64,000 bases of DNA, taken from assembly GCA_025331435.1 (NCBI GenBank), contig JAIWNI010000044.1, positions 124,001 to 188,000 of the forward strand, written 5' to 3'. Every line of letters begins with the position of its first letter. Within the stretch, counting starts at the first letter, position 1. The stretch is from Choanephora cucurbitarum (Eukaryota > Mucoromycota > Mucoromycetes > Mucorales > Choanephoraceae). Below the pieces are notes generated by a model. It had not been told where the DNA came from. It did no database searches and saw nothing but the letters and a program-made list of their open reading frames with translations. Both the position numbers and the translations under genes were made by a program. This document shows positions 47,700 to 58,853 of the stretch, piece after piece.

Positions 47700-48670
47700 T
47701 ATTTACAAAGAATTCCCACTTGGGTACACAGTCTGTTCAAACAGAATTGCTCAAGACAGATCGAATTGAACAGGAATGGCGAAGTGGATAAGCTAAATGT
47801 TAAGTCATCGTGTAAAGGACGAAAGGATGGAGGAAACCAATTAAGGAGACTGTGTCCTAAGTATGCTGGTAGAGGAGGCGAGACCTTTGAGTGTTGAAGG
47901 TAGTCAAGTTTGAAAAGGATTGTGTATAAACGGATAGTCCAAGGTACAACAGAGAGGTAAAATTTTGAATGCCGAGTGCAAAGGAGGCTCAAGAAAAAAA
48001 AAGAGTGGATTAGCGATGGAGAGGGCATCATGAGCGGTGGTGCTTGATCAAGTAAGGAATGGCGTGAGATTTATTGAGGAAGCAGGGTGGGTAGATGGGA
48101 CAGAACGTAGAGAGTAGCTCAGTGATAGCCAGTCAAGGCACCAACAGAAACAACGATTATGATTTTCACAAGACATTGGTGAACAAAGTGTAGAATTTAT
48201 GCATTTCGGCGGGCAACAACGGAAAAGAATTGTATGTCTCTCAGACGCTTGGGGACGATTCAGAATGTCTTTACGGTTTTGAAAGGAAAGACCATGGAGA
48301 GAACGGCGGGTAGTATAATTAATCTATGGATGACACTGTTGCCATAATGAATAATGTGAGATACGACATCAGTTGAATACACTGGAAGAGAGGTGGATAT
48401 GAGGGTAGTAAATGATCAAGGAGTGAATCTGAGAGAAGACGTAAGGATCAATGTAAATGCTGAGTCTAAAGTAAATGTGATCTAGGCAGTTTTGTAAGGT
48501 GGAGCACAACCTGGATAGAAGGATGCTGAGAGCCACCTGAGATGCAATAGATAAGCTTATTTTGAGCATGTTCTAATTGATCAAGAAGATAGTCTGGCAT
48601 AGGTGAGATTGCGAGACCATGCTTAAGCTGTAGACGTATTATATTGAATAGTCTTGATCTGTGGCGCTAG
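47700..48670 (-). pseudogene. Decayed non-LTR retrotransposon relic
   Basis: On the minus strand 48665-48475 reads LLDQLEHAQNKLIYCISGG, then HPSIQVVLHLTKLP. This is the conserved region after the reverse transcriptase fingers in fungal LINE elements (usual pattern LExAQN...GG...S...VMxHLxNLP). Stops and frame changes break it on both sides. The stretch down to about 47700 has a distinct C/T-rich minus-strand composition and weaker resemblance. No full domain remains. Confidence 0.55.
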
Positions 48671-48949
48671 TTATTGGAAGCGCTATAGTTTTTCTTCTTG
48701 AAGCATATATCTTTCTTTCTGAGGAACAAAAAAAAGTTGACACTTGTCATCGTTACTTTGAGTTGATGTAGCAGAAAGAAAACATAATTAACTAAAACCT
48801 CTAGCTATACTAGCATTCTGTCTTCTCTATATTGACCAGCTTATAATGTATACTTATTGAAAGATCTTTCAAACGAATTCATGCAACATATAAATTCAAT
48901 GTTGGACTTCAACAAGCCAATCTAAAGTCTTTTTTTGGTTGAAAGCACT
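48671..48949. other. Intergenic, ERI1-like gene tail
   Basis: A/T-rich sequence without gene signals; the right part is the probable 3' untranslated region of the minus-strand exonuclease gene. Confidence 0.35.
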
Positions 48950-49947
48950 TTATTTGACATATCTCTTTCTGTACTTTTGATAGGGTTGATGTAGCTTTTT
49001 ATCAAAGCGACAATTCGTCTCAAGCACACAACCCTCCTGATTCATTCGCTGGGCAATCAAAGCCAAATTGCGTGCATCATCTAAACCTGAATGCTCTCTG
49101 CCTTTAAATTCCATCTTCAAATGAGTCAACATACCATTGATATTCTTGTTCTCTTTCAGGTGATAAAAGTCCTTAAAAGTCTTTCGAAGATTGACCCAGG
49201 GAATATCGAAATAAGCAGGTCTCTTGATCCTACTGTGAAGACACTGCTTGGTAATGAAATCGCGAATATCGAAAGGTCCGTCTACTGCCGTTCAGAAACA
49301 ACAAATATACATATCGTTCCATCCTTACCTGTTACGAAAGCAGCGGAGGATTGTTGAAATAGATCGTATTTAGCTAGGAAAAGTTGAAAGTCGTTCAAGA
49401 CTTCAACAAAAGTAGGACTTTGATCGACAGTAGATTGAGTGATGCCTGTTAGCTTGATGCAGAAGTCAGACAGTGTTGAGTTGATGGTAGGTTTAACGTA
49501 AGATCTGTATTCATCTACCTTGAATCTATTAATCTTTTTTTTTATGTCACAAGTAAACTGTTTACTTACAATCTCAAATGAATCGCTTTTGACAAGGATT
49601 ACTGGAAACTCTATGATTTCATTTGGATAACTAAAACCACACTTATCTTCGCATGTTGCCTCTACATCGAAGAACAAATAGTAGTCAAAAGGCTGCTTGG
49701 ATCTACTAAAAATGAGAGGTCAAATTAACCTCATGGCATGTGTTTGCGAACACAATTACTTTGTCTCTACTTCTACTTCTACTTCTATTTCTTGTTCTTT
49801 GTCATTGCTTTCTTCCTTTGCTTGTTTCTTTAAAGCCTTTCTATAGCGTTGCTTTAATTCAGGCTTATGTCCCTTTGTACTTAGACCAAGCTGTTGAAGT
49901 GCGATTCGTAGTGATTCTACTGTGGTCACTTTATTGACAGGTTCCAT
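48950..49947 (-). CDS. ERI1-like 3'-5' exoribonuclease with SAP domain
   Basis: ERI1/3'hExo enzymes trim histone mRNA, 5.8S rRNA and small RNAs. The product starts MEPVNKVTTVESLRIALQQL, a SAP domain (VESLRIALQQLGLSTKGHKPELKQRY), and passes through a Glu/Val-rich linker. It then enters a DEDDh nuclease: FFDVEATCE (first Asp and Glu), GPFDIRDF (second Asp) and HSGLDDARN (His and last Asp). Two introns are inferred. One is near 49705-49760, where the linker splices to NRSKQPFDYYLFFD; the other, about 49276-49330, splits the second Asp block. Length, about 290 residues, fits. Start codons of this gene and BET3 are only 105 bp apart in divergent orientation. Confidence 0.88.
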
Positions 49948-50052
49948 AATAACAAAAAATGAAAATAAAAATCAAAAGCACACTTGTCCTTATTTTTCAA
50001 TCTCCTCGTTTTTGGTTTTTCTTTCTTTTTCTCTAGTTTATCTAAAGTCATC
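49948..50052. promoter_or_regulatory. Compact bidirectional promoter, ERI1-like / BET3
   Basis: Only 105 bp separate the two divergent ATG codons, so the two genes must share their promoter DNA. The stretch is A-rich on one half and T/C-rich on the other. No specific site was recognised. Confidence 0.6.
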
Positions 50053-50919
50053 ATGTCCCTTTTTCCTACTGTCAAACAATACAAGTCCTTAGGCGAAGAA
50101 GTCTGGAAGACAAAAGTAGACAAGATTGTAAGATAACCATAGAGCAAGAAAAAGAAAGAAGCGCGTTCTTGACTTAACTAATTTTTTTTCATTTGGTTTA
50201 GAATGCTGAGTTATTCACATTAACTTATGGTTCCATGGTAGTTCAACTTGTAAAAGACTTTGAGGATTACAGTGAAGTGAATAAACAACTGGAAAAGATG
50301 TAAGTTGGGTATGTGAAATGATAAAGCGAAAGGTACAGAAGGAAATAGCTAAAAAAACATATATACTATGATAGGGGATACAATATAGGCCAGCGTATGA
50401 TTGAAGACTTCTTAGCTCGATCAGGTATTGGACGTTGTTCAGAATTCAGAGACACTGCTGAAGCTGTCTCCAAGGTAAAGAAAAACATAGGGTTTAAGAG
50501 AAAATGAGACGAGAAGGAAGGATAGAGAGAGTGATTCGATTATCGTATAGGTTGGATTTAAGATGTTTTTGAATATCACACCTACAGTAACCAACTGGTC
50601 CAGCGACAATAAAGAATTCTCACTTGTATTTGAAGAGAACCCATTGGCCGATTTTGTTGAGTTACCTGATGAAGCATTAGAAGGTGGTTTGTGGTATTCC
50701 AATGTCTACTGTGGTGTATTGCGTGGTGCACTTGAGATGGTATGCATCGTTATTCGTGTAGCTAAAGAAAGACCAACTCATTCATTTTCTTCTTATTAGG
50801 TACAAATGCAAGTGGAGACTCAGTTTGTGAGCGATGTGCTTCGAGGCGATGAAACAACAGAGATGCGTGTCAAACTGATTCGTTATCTAGAAGAAGAAGT
50901 GCCTGTAGGCGAAGATTAA
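50053..50919 (+). CDS. BET3: TRAPP complex subunit Bet3 (TRAPPC3)
   Basis: Bet3 is a core subunit of the TRAPP complex that tethers ER-derived vesicles and activates Rab1/Ypt1. The product starts [20 protein letters not shown]. It contains [36 protein letters not shown], and the family block [20 protein letters not shown] with the Cys expected to be acylated. It ends EEEVPVGED. Four introns with in-frame GT-AG joins are inferred. Length of about 190 residues matches the family. The stop at 50917-50919 lies 12 bp from the stop of the convergent PET191 gene. Confidence 0.93.
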
Positions 50920-50931
50920 ATAATAAAAGTT

Positions 50932-51217
50932 TTATTGTGTCTTATTGCCTCTAAAACGCATGCGAGGATCAATCTAAGTATGGTCGTTAGTATCACTCCT
51001 TTTTTTTTTCTCTTGGGATCCGTTTTTTTTTGATGATTACCATGCCACGCTTGCATTCTGCGAAACTCTTTCGAATACTTTGACATTCAGCTGGTACATC
51101 GGCTTTATGTTCTTCTTTAAAGCATTCTTTAACTGTGTTGCGCTTGATCAGGACACAGTCCGACTTGAGCATACACTCAATAAGTTCTTGTCGAATCTCT
51201 TTACATGAAGATGGCAT
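50932..51217 (-). CDS. PET191: Cytochrome c oxidase assembly factor Pet191 (COA5)
   Basis: Pet191/COA5 is a small intermembrane-space protein needed to assemble complex IV. The spliced product begins MPSSCKEIRQELIECMLKSD. It holds twin CX9C motifs: CKEIRQELIEC and CQSIRKSFAEC, with two further Cys between them. An intron (about 50976-51040, with a TACTAAC branch point) joins AECKRGM to IDPRMRFRGN, which restores the family's usual C-terminus. An upstream in-frame ATG at 51226 would add three residues; the ATG at 51217 gives the usual N-terminus. The gene converges on BET3. Confidence 0.93.
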
Positions 51218-53772
51218 GGTTGTCAATAGTTTTGTTAGATCAAAGAGAGAGAGAAAAAAAAAAGAAGTTTAAAAAAAAAGACGAACAAGGCCATGTTCTG
51301 GGTTACAAATATCAGAAGCCAGAGTTTAATTTCGATCATGCGTCGAAAAAAAAGGGCATATTGAGACAGAAGAAGATATTGCTGTGCCTGCATGGCCAAA
51401 CAAAAAGCAGCACTATCACGTTCCATAAATGGTAAAGATTATTGCACCTGTGAAGGCTTCAAAAAGTTTGTATGTCTCGCAAGTGTTTTTGACTTTTTTA
51501 ATATATAGACACTCTTTTGAAGGAAAGGGTATTCAGTCTGTTCTTTAGTTCTATAATAAAAAGTCTAACTATCTGCAATAGATAAATTAGAATCTAATCA
51601 ACAGTTTCTTTTCTTTTTTTTTGGGTCTTGACATCGTTTGATGAACAGAAAACTGGCCGTCATATAATTCAATGGTCAAGTAGTTAAAATCCCTCCCCTG
51701 AATAATATATCTCCCCTTTCTCCTTCTTTACTTTTTCTAACAAGATATGAAACAGAAAATAGCCCGAAAGGGAGCTAGATTGGCACTACTGCTTTGATGA
51801 TGTTTTCGAATTAGAGTCTCAAGAAGGAAATTGAGCAATATTCTCGGGAAGAATTCGAAAATTAGCAAAGAGGAAAAGAGAGGTCAAAAAAAGAAAACAA
51901 ATGGAATTGCTTGATTAATAAGCTTTTGTTCCTGAAAAAATCCCTGCCAACAATCTTAATTCGATGATAATATAATTGACAACAGTTGGGACGTTGAAAG
52001 CCTTTCTGACCTTGAAGACGAGAGCTTGGGAAGCATAGCTCATACGGCTAGCAACAGAGCTAAATAAACTCAGAAGATGAGCAGTATGGTCAAAGGCTAT
52101 ATCAAGTCATATGGTACCTTTAGTAAGTCTGATCCTAGGCAAAGCATTCCTCACAACCAAAGTGTTTTTAAATTGTGCTCTTTTCCAATTCAAGTCTATC
52201 AGCCATTTGGATAGAGACTTATATCAGTGCTTTGATACAAATGATCTCTTTGCTAGTGCTGCTCATTCCACCGGCATAAATAACCTTAGACTCGTGACTC
52301 GCTTCACTACAATTTTAAGCTTTAAAATTAGGGCCTTCAAAGAGTTACTTGATGAGAACATTCTTATGGTCATCTACAAAGACTATCAAATGAAGCGTTC
52401 AGGTATTTGGGTAAGAAGAGCATACTTACATCTTTTTTGTCCAGAAGAGTAGAAAACTAATTAAGCACAATTAATAACAGGCACTGATATTGCTGCAAGG
52501 ATGCTAATGTGTGTTGATAGAAGAAAATCAAACTTGAAAACCTTCTTACTTTTATACAATAAACTTGGGCGAGTATTAGCTGTACTTTACTGACTTTCTT
52601 TATTTTTGGTAAAGCACTTATCTATACAACAGTTACACATGATGCCCTCTTTTCTAGTAATTCTTCTTCAAACTCTTTTGTAGGAAACTTCTTTTATTAC
52701 CCTCCAAAAAAAATTAGAGTTTCTTAGTCTTACTTACTTTTGATACCTTTTTCTTTTAAGCTGTTCTTTTTTTTTTTTTGGTTTAAACAGGTTTTCTTTG
52801 TTACGCGTATTCGGAGATAGAATACACAAAACGCGATGCATAAATAAACTTCATTTTTTTCCAAGATGATGTGAGAAGAAAAGAGTTGATAGATTCCAAA
52901 AAAGAAAAAGAGCATTGATTAAAATGACGTTCGACTTGCCAGGGAGTTTGGTAGATGACTGCAATATAATCAAAAGCGGTGCTTTTGAAGACAAAGAGCC
53001 AGTGAGCACTCCCGAATTACTTAAGGAGCAATGATTAATAAAGAGTACACTTCGACATCAATTGGGAGTAAACAACAGACACAGTAATGGTATGATTGAT
53101 GGTAATGTCAGGACACGGAAATTCACGGATGATATGATATCAAAAGGGGAAAACAATCAAAAGCATCCTCAACGTCAAAGCAAGGAGGGTAGTCTGATGG
53201 TGAGTCAAGGGTACAAGAAACAAAAAGAGTGTGTAGAAAGCCTTTGAAAAATAAGGCAGAAGGACTATGTATTGTTGAGTGAGAGTTCAGAAGTGTTTTC
53301 AAATGATCTGTGGTATTTGAGTTGGAATGAGGTGTTAGCTGCTTAAATGCAGGATGATCAAGTGTTACAATACGTCGAAGGCTGCTTTATTAAAATGAAG
53401 TCTTTATTATCTTCATAAATCAAGAACTAGTGCTCAAAAGCGAAGAGACACAAAGATTGATAGATGATTGGTAGCATACACTGGGTTAAGAAAGTTTAAA
53501 GAGGTACAAATTAAGTAATAGTATAAGGCTGATTTTAGGGAATAAGTGTTGTTATTCAAGGCTCCATAATCCAAACTTCAAAGCTATGATTATATAGTGA
53601 ATATGATTAATTGAGAATGGAAGTACTTCTTTAATGCATCCATCTCTTTTCTTTTTTATGTATACACGATATAACAAAAGCCCGCTAAAGTCAAAATGCA
53701 TTTACAATTTTAAGCATCCGATGATTTAATATCCCGTCTTCTACTTCTTTTTTTTTCTGCCCTTAACACAAC
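51218..53772. other. 2.5-kb intergenic region, no supported gene
   Basis: A plus-strand frame at 52111-52452 (start MVPLVSLILGKAFLTTKVFL) and a preceding acidic segment near 51960-52065 look weakly coding-like. They are broken by stops and match nothing I know, so an old element or pseudogene is possible. The remainder shows only A/T-rich DNA. The right end carries the SEC8 promoter with a CTTCTACTTCTTTTTTTTTCTG-like pyrimidine tract. Confidence 0.4.
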
Positions 53773-56700
53773 ATGAGTGGGAATCCTTTCCTACAATCCG
53801 ATGCTTCGAGCATACCTAACTCACCTAGAAATCGAATGCACATGATGCCAAGCTCTGGTTCAGCACGATCAGATGACTATTATGATGATGACATGACTCG
53901 TGGCAATTTTTCTGAATTTGAAGGTAAAGTCAAAGAGCTCACTTGTTCATCATCATGTACCTGATGGTTCTATCTTTAGCTGTTTTGAGAGAGATTCATG
54001 AAGGCTGGGCTTTTATGTTGGAGGATAACGTGAGTTATATATCGTCTGGTACACACATAAAATTAAGCGTTTTTTTTTCTTAGTTTGATCCTGTTACGCT
54101 GACACTGAAGTTAATGGATGATAGTTCAGTGGGCAAAAAGAAAGATTACAAGGCATTTCAAAGAGTACTTTATAATTTGGATATGGCCTTAAAGACCATT
54201 GTGAATGGTAAGCAAGATATGTTGCTAGAGAAAAAGGCGAATCTAATGCTTTTTGGACAATAGATTATTACAAAGGATTCAACAGTTCCATTGGTACATT
54301 TGGTGGTGTTTTGCAGTATATCAATGGTAATTTCTTCTGTTTTCACTCGGGTTCATGATGGAAGGGATTTAATATGTTATAGTTGATTAGATTCATCCAG
54401 TAGAGTGGTACAGATGAAATCAAATTTAAAGAAATGTAAAGAAGAGTTACTGTCAAAGCGAAGTGATCTATTGAATTTATGGGACAAGTCGCAACAGTAC
54501 AAAGAAATGCTGAATATTTTAGAAACCATGTAAGTTATGTTTAGCGTAGTCTCAAGAAAGTATATCAACTCTTTTTCTTGTTATTCAAGCGAGGAATTAC
54601 GAACTACACCTGAAAAGATAGAAAATATGATGGATAGCAAACTTGTACTTGGTGCCTCTAAATTGCTTGTCAGTTCAACAAAGCAAGCAATGAATAAAGA
54701 TATGGTTAAAATAGGCGCATTAGATGATGTCAGAAGAAGTCTATTGTCTCAAAAGAATGTAAGCTTCTTAAGAACTGTTGTTTGTATAATCCTAAACCTG
54801 TTCTTTGTAGGCACTTTATGACTTGATCATTGAGGAACTTCATGATCATCTTTATTTGAAAAATGCTCATTGCGACAATCGATGGTCCGCTTATGTACCA
54901 CAACAACAAGATTGTAAGTAATAGACAACGGGAAGAAATGACATCGCAATCTTACATCGTTTTTCTTTTAAAAAAAAAAGTACCTGAAATCCCTATCAAA
55001 CCAAGGGAATTTAATGAATCATCACAAAAGGAACAATTCAGAGACTACCAAGATCCAGAAAACATTTTTGCTATTGAACACGATGTTGTAAGCTGAATGA
55101 TTAGAAAAGGCATAGAATATGGAACTGATCATCATTTATAAGTTGGCCGAAGATCCTGAAAAGAACCCCGAGACAGACTCGTATTACTATATTGAAATTA
55201 TGACAGAAGCTTTGCTTGTATTAGATGAAATACCTACTGCTATTGAGGTTAGATTGATAGTTATCGTGTTGAATTCAAACTCACCTTGTCCTTTGATCAG
55301 ACTATCCAAGAACGATTACCGTTTGAGGTTCATTCGATTGTGGATCGAACGATTGCCGAAGTAGAATTGAGACACATGAACTTGAAATCATCTCAACGAA
55401 AGAACAAGAGCAATGATGAAAATGACATTTATTGTCTTGATAAAGCCAATTCAGAATCTAAAAACGAGATCCTGAAAGATCTCTTGTGGACTCTCTATTC
55501 TAAGCTTGAAGCTGTCTTGCGTGGACATCGCTTCTTGGAGACGTGTTTGCGAAGGATTCAAAAGGTGAAAAGAAAACTGGTTGTTTTAAAAGTAGCAGAT
55601 AACTCATTGAATAGCATAAAGCGAAATGAACTTGCCAAAGCAAATTTAGAAGAAGGTATAACTAAAACAGATTATAATGTATATGTAACTCATTGTTCTA
55701 TGCTAGTTGAAACAGGCAGAGATTTCAGAGTCTATCATTTCCATGAAATTTGGAGGCCAGTTCAAACTGAAGTAAGTTGACTGTCTCTTTGAATCTGATA
55801 TGTATGACTCAACAGTGTGCCATAAATAGATACGCTCTATTCTTCAAGACTATTTGACTAGCTCAGATCAGAACATTGTCTCAGTCAATGAAGATAAACC
55901 TTATCGTGGCAAGAGAGATAATCCTCGGCAGATGTTTACTTTTGCCGAAGCAGCAGGTGATGAGAACCTAGATGAGTCTTATGAAAGTCTAAGAAAGACA
56001 TTGCTCATGTCTTACAAGAAACAAGTGCCTGGCTTCTCTGGCTCGAATGCCTCTGTTCATTCTATTATTGTGGATAAATATGGTAATGACATCTCTTCAA
56101 AGAGCTACAAGGTCTTGGTTAAACCAGATGCTTACAATGTCAGTGTCTTGTTGAAACCTACCATGGCTTTCTTGAACCGTTTGAGACAAGTGTTCCCTAG
56201 CTAGTAAAGTAGACAAATCAGGATTGAGATGAGGCATAGACTAATTATGATGATAGTGATGATCGCAATGAAGAAGGATTTGGTAGCTTTTTAGACGACT
56301 TTGCTGTCAATGTCTTTTTACCTCAGATAGAAGAAAAAGTAATGCAGCTGATTCAACATGCTACTGTTGGTAAGTAATAGATAAATCAATAGAAAACAAC
56401 GTGTGCTGATGATGTGCTATAGGTTTAGATGCATTCCAAGATGCTCGTGATTATATAGACTATTCTAGATACCCTATAGCTAAGGTAAGTTATGATCTCT
56501 TATACCACAAAACGCATTATTAACATCGATACATATAGAGCGCAGTTGCTTTAATTTCTGTCATTCAGAGTTTATGTCGTACGATGCATAGTATGCCCTT
56601 TCATACGGATGAATATGTTCGATTGGTTGAAGTTGTTTTGTTAAAGTTTTATGAAAAGTGTTATCAACGCTTTTATTGTAAGTCGGATTGTGCTTGGTAA

Positions 56701-58151
56701 AAGACGTGCACATTTTGATCTATCTTCTATAGCTACGGTGGCTCGTGGAAGTTCTTATGCTGACAATCAACAAAAGAATGCTGCTGAAGTGACCATTAGT
56801 ACAAGTGGTGATTGGGCTCAAGATGAAAGCCTGGTTGGCTTATTGGCTCAGAATCCATTTTTCAACGAAGATTCAGTATGTTCTTGACTTGTCTCTCCCT
56901 TTTTCTCCTAACTTACTGACCTTGTGTTGTATTAGACTATGGATCAAGAATACATGAAGGCATTAAACCAGACAGTAAGTCATTTATTAAATCTTGAAAA
57001 GAGTTACTCAATTGGGACCAATGGATTATTGTAGGAAATCACAATGGAACTAAAGTTAAAGAACGATCGATTGTTGGAGCCCAATGAATTGATCTTTGAC
57101 TCTAAAAAACTGATTGCTTTGGGCCGACTTTACCATACGCTTAAATGGTTTGTGCGTGAGATATGGGATTTGCGTTCCTCCAATGTATCTCCTTCCTTGA
57201 CCAATTCATCCATGAAGGAAGATACTGACTCTTATGAAGTCAGAAAATCCAAGCGTTGGTCAAGACAAGAACTCAAACCTCAGACATTAGAAAACAGTGA
57301 TGATAAGCGACCTGTTCTCTTACCTCTTCGTGGTGAAATTGCCAAGTAAGTTCATGTATCGGATGAGTATGATCTGTCCTCTAAGCAATCTCGTTTTGTA
57401 GACGATTCGATGCTCTCTTGACAACCTATCAGCAGTTGGCAGAGACATGTCTGTTTACGCTTCGTCTTGAAGGTCGCTGTCATACCATGTACTATCTAGA
57501 GATGGCCATTCGAGATGGTAACTACCATCTAGAAGATGAATCCTTTGAACCTGATCCATACATCATCACACTCAACTCGGATCTGATGGAACTGGATGAC
57601 TGTATCAATGCCTCTCTTCCACATAAAGATGAATTGTAAGTAGTACATGATTCATGAAGAAATAAGACTAAACATGATTAGGTTTGCATTTGAGGGATTG
57701 CCTGCGTTGATTGTGCATATTCTTGTATCTGAAGCTGTTTATATCAAGAAACTCAATAAGAATGGTGTTCAAAAGATGAACCGTAACATCCTGGCTCTTC
57801 AGCAAAACCTAAGTAATTTTGTGCCTATCTCTCAATGTTCTGTCATGGAGCGTGCTCGTGAATACTATCAACTCTTTATGCTTGGCAGTGAGGTAAATTG
57901 AAGTACAAATTCAGAAAAAAAGAATAGAGAATAACTCAATCCTGTATTAGGGTATCATTCGCTCTATTCAAGAAAATGGAGCTAAATTCACATTTGATGA
58001 GTACAGAGTGATGCTTGGTTTGATTCATGATGTGGCTAGGGAACAAGACGAGGAGAACACGACTACAGAAGAAAAGAAGACGCCTAACAGTGCTCAATAT
58101 AGTGAATGGCTTATGGAATTAGTTGAAGTAATGGCAGACTATGAAAACTAG
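53773..58151 (+). CDS. SEC8: Exocyst complex subunit Sec8 (EXOC4)
   Basis: Sec8 is one of the eight exocyst subunits that tether secretory vesicles at the growing tip or bud. The multi-exon gene (about 20 exons) starts MSGNPFLQSDASSIPNSPRN. The N-terminal family block follows: VLREIHEGWAFMLEDNFDPV, then YKAFQRVLYNLDMALKTIV, YYKGFNSSIGTFGGVLQYIN, a coiled-coil region (MKSNLKKCKEELLSKRSDLL) and EELRTTPEKIENMM. Downstream blocks such as LPFEVHSIVDRTIAEVELRH, FRVYHFHEIWRPVQTE and LFTLRLEGRCHTMYYLEMAI fit the Sec8 C-terminal region. The stop is TAG at 58149-58151. Many introns are only 50-70 bp. Splice sites were judged by frame continuity, and a few exon edges may be off. Confidence 0.9.
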
Positions 58152-58853
58152 AAAAAAATTATACCAAACAAGATTTTTTTTAAAAAAATTGGCAAAATAA
58201 AGAAACACAATCCAACTTATGCATTGTTTGTTTTGTCTACTGCATTTGCTTCTAGGCCTTCTTTTACTCCTTTAATTTTTTTTTAGTACAATAACAAGTT
58301 GAAATTTTTTTTTAGAAAACTTTGCTTAATAGAATTCAAAATGACAAGATATAATTGGTTAGTTTGGTTTTTACTCCTATGGTAAGAGACATGTGTATTC
58401 GCCATAATTCATTTCTTAGACTGAAAGAATAGGTTTGTTTGCTTTTTTTTTAGAAGTATTGGTAGTTCGTGTGCCCCTTTTCTCCCCTTGTATTTTTTTT
58501 CTTTTTCTTTATTCTAGACTACAATGAAATTGTCCTCTCTCTCTCCCTTATAGAAGTTTCCACTGGTTTATCATTGTATACTTGCTGACAACTGTTTCAT
58601 GCACCCAAGAAGCAATACAATTGTGCAAAGAACAAAAGCAATGAAGTATGAGATCATAATTATTAATTTTCAACCCAAAAAAAAAGACCGGGTGCATTAT
58701 TCAGCTTGATAAGTTCCTAAATTCCAGAAGATCCAAAACGAATGGCAGATCTATTTCTAGAAATAGGGTGATTTTCTTAAAATAAGTCAAAAACCTATTT
58801 AGCTTGTTATCTTTTTTTTTTTTGTTTCTTTCTCTTCCTTCAACCAATTTACA
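58152..58853. other. Intergenic and promoter of the questin-oxidase-like gene
   Basis: The first part is T-rich SEC8 3' sequence. The right part holds the palindrome at 58751-58766 and a T run with a CT-rich tract immediately before the ATG at 58854. Confidence 0.45.
58751..58766. promoter_or_regulatory. Perfect 16-bp palindrome upstream of the questin-oxidase-like gene
   Basis: CTATTTCTAGAAATAG is a perfect inverted repeat ending 87 bp before the start codon. It differs only in the two central bases from the palindrome at 44882-44897. A shared dimeric regulator is the simplest reading. Confidence 0.5.

Noticed and set aside
47760..47830. Possible tRNA-like segment (GGCGAAGTGGATAAGC)
   Set aside because: It lacks a matching acceptor stem and T-loop; no tRNA gene was found anywhere in the window.
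52111..52452. 113-codon plus-strand frame
   Set aside because: No family recognised; neighbouring frames are broken, so it is mentioned only as possible old element debris.
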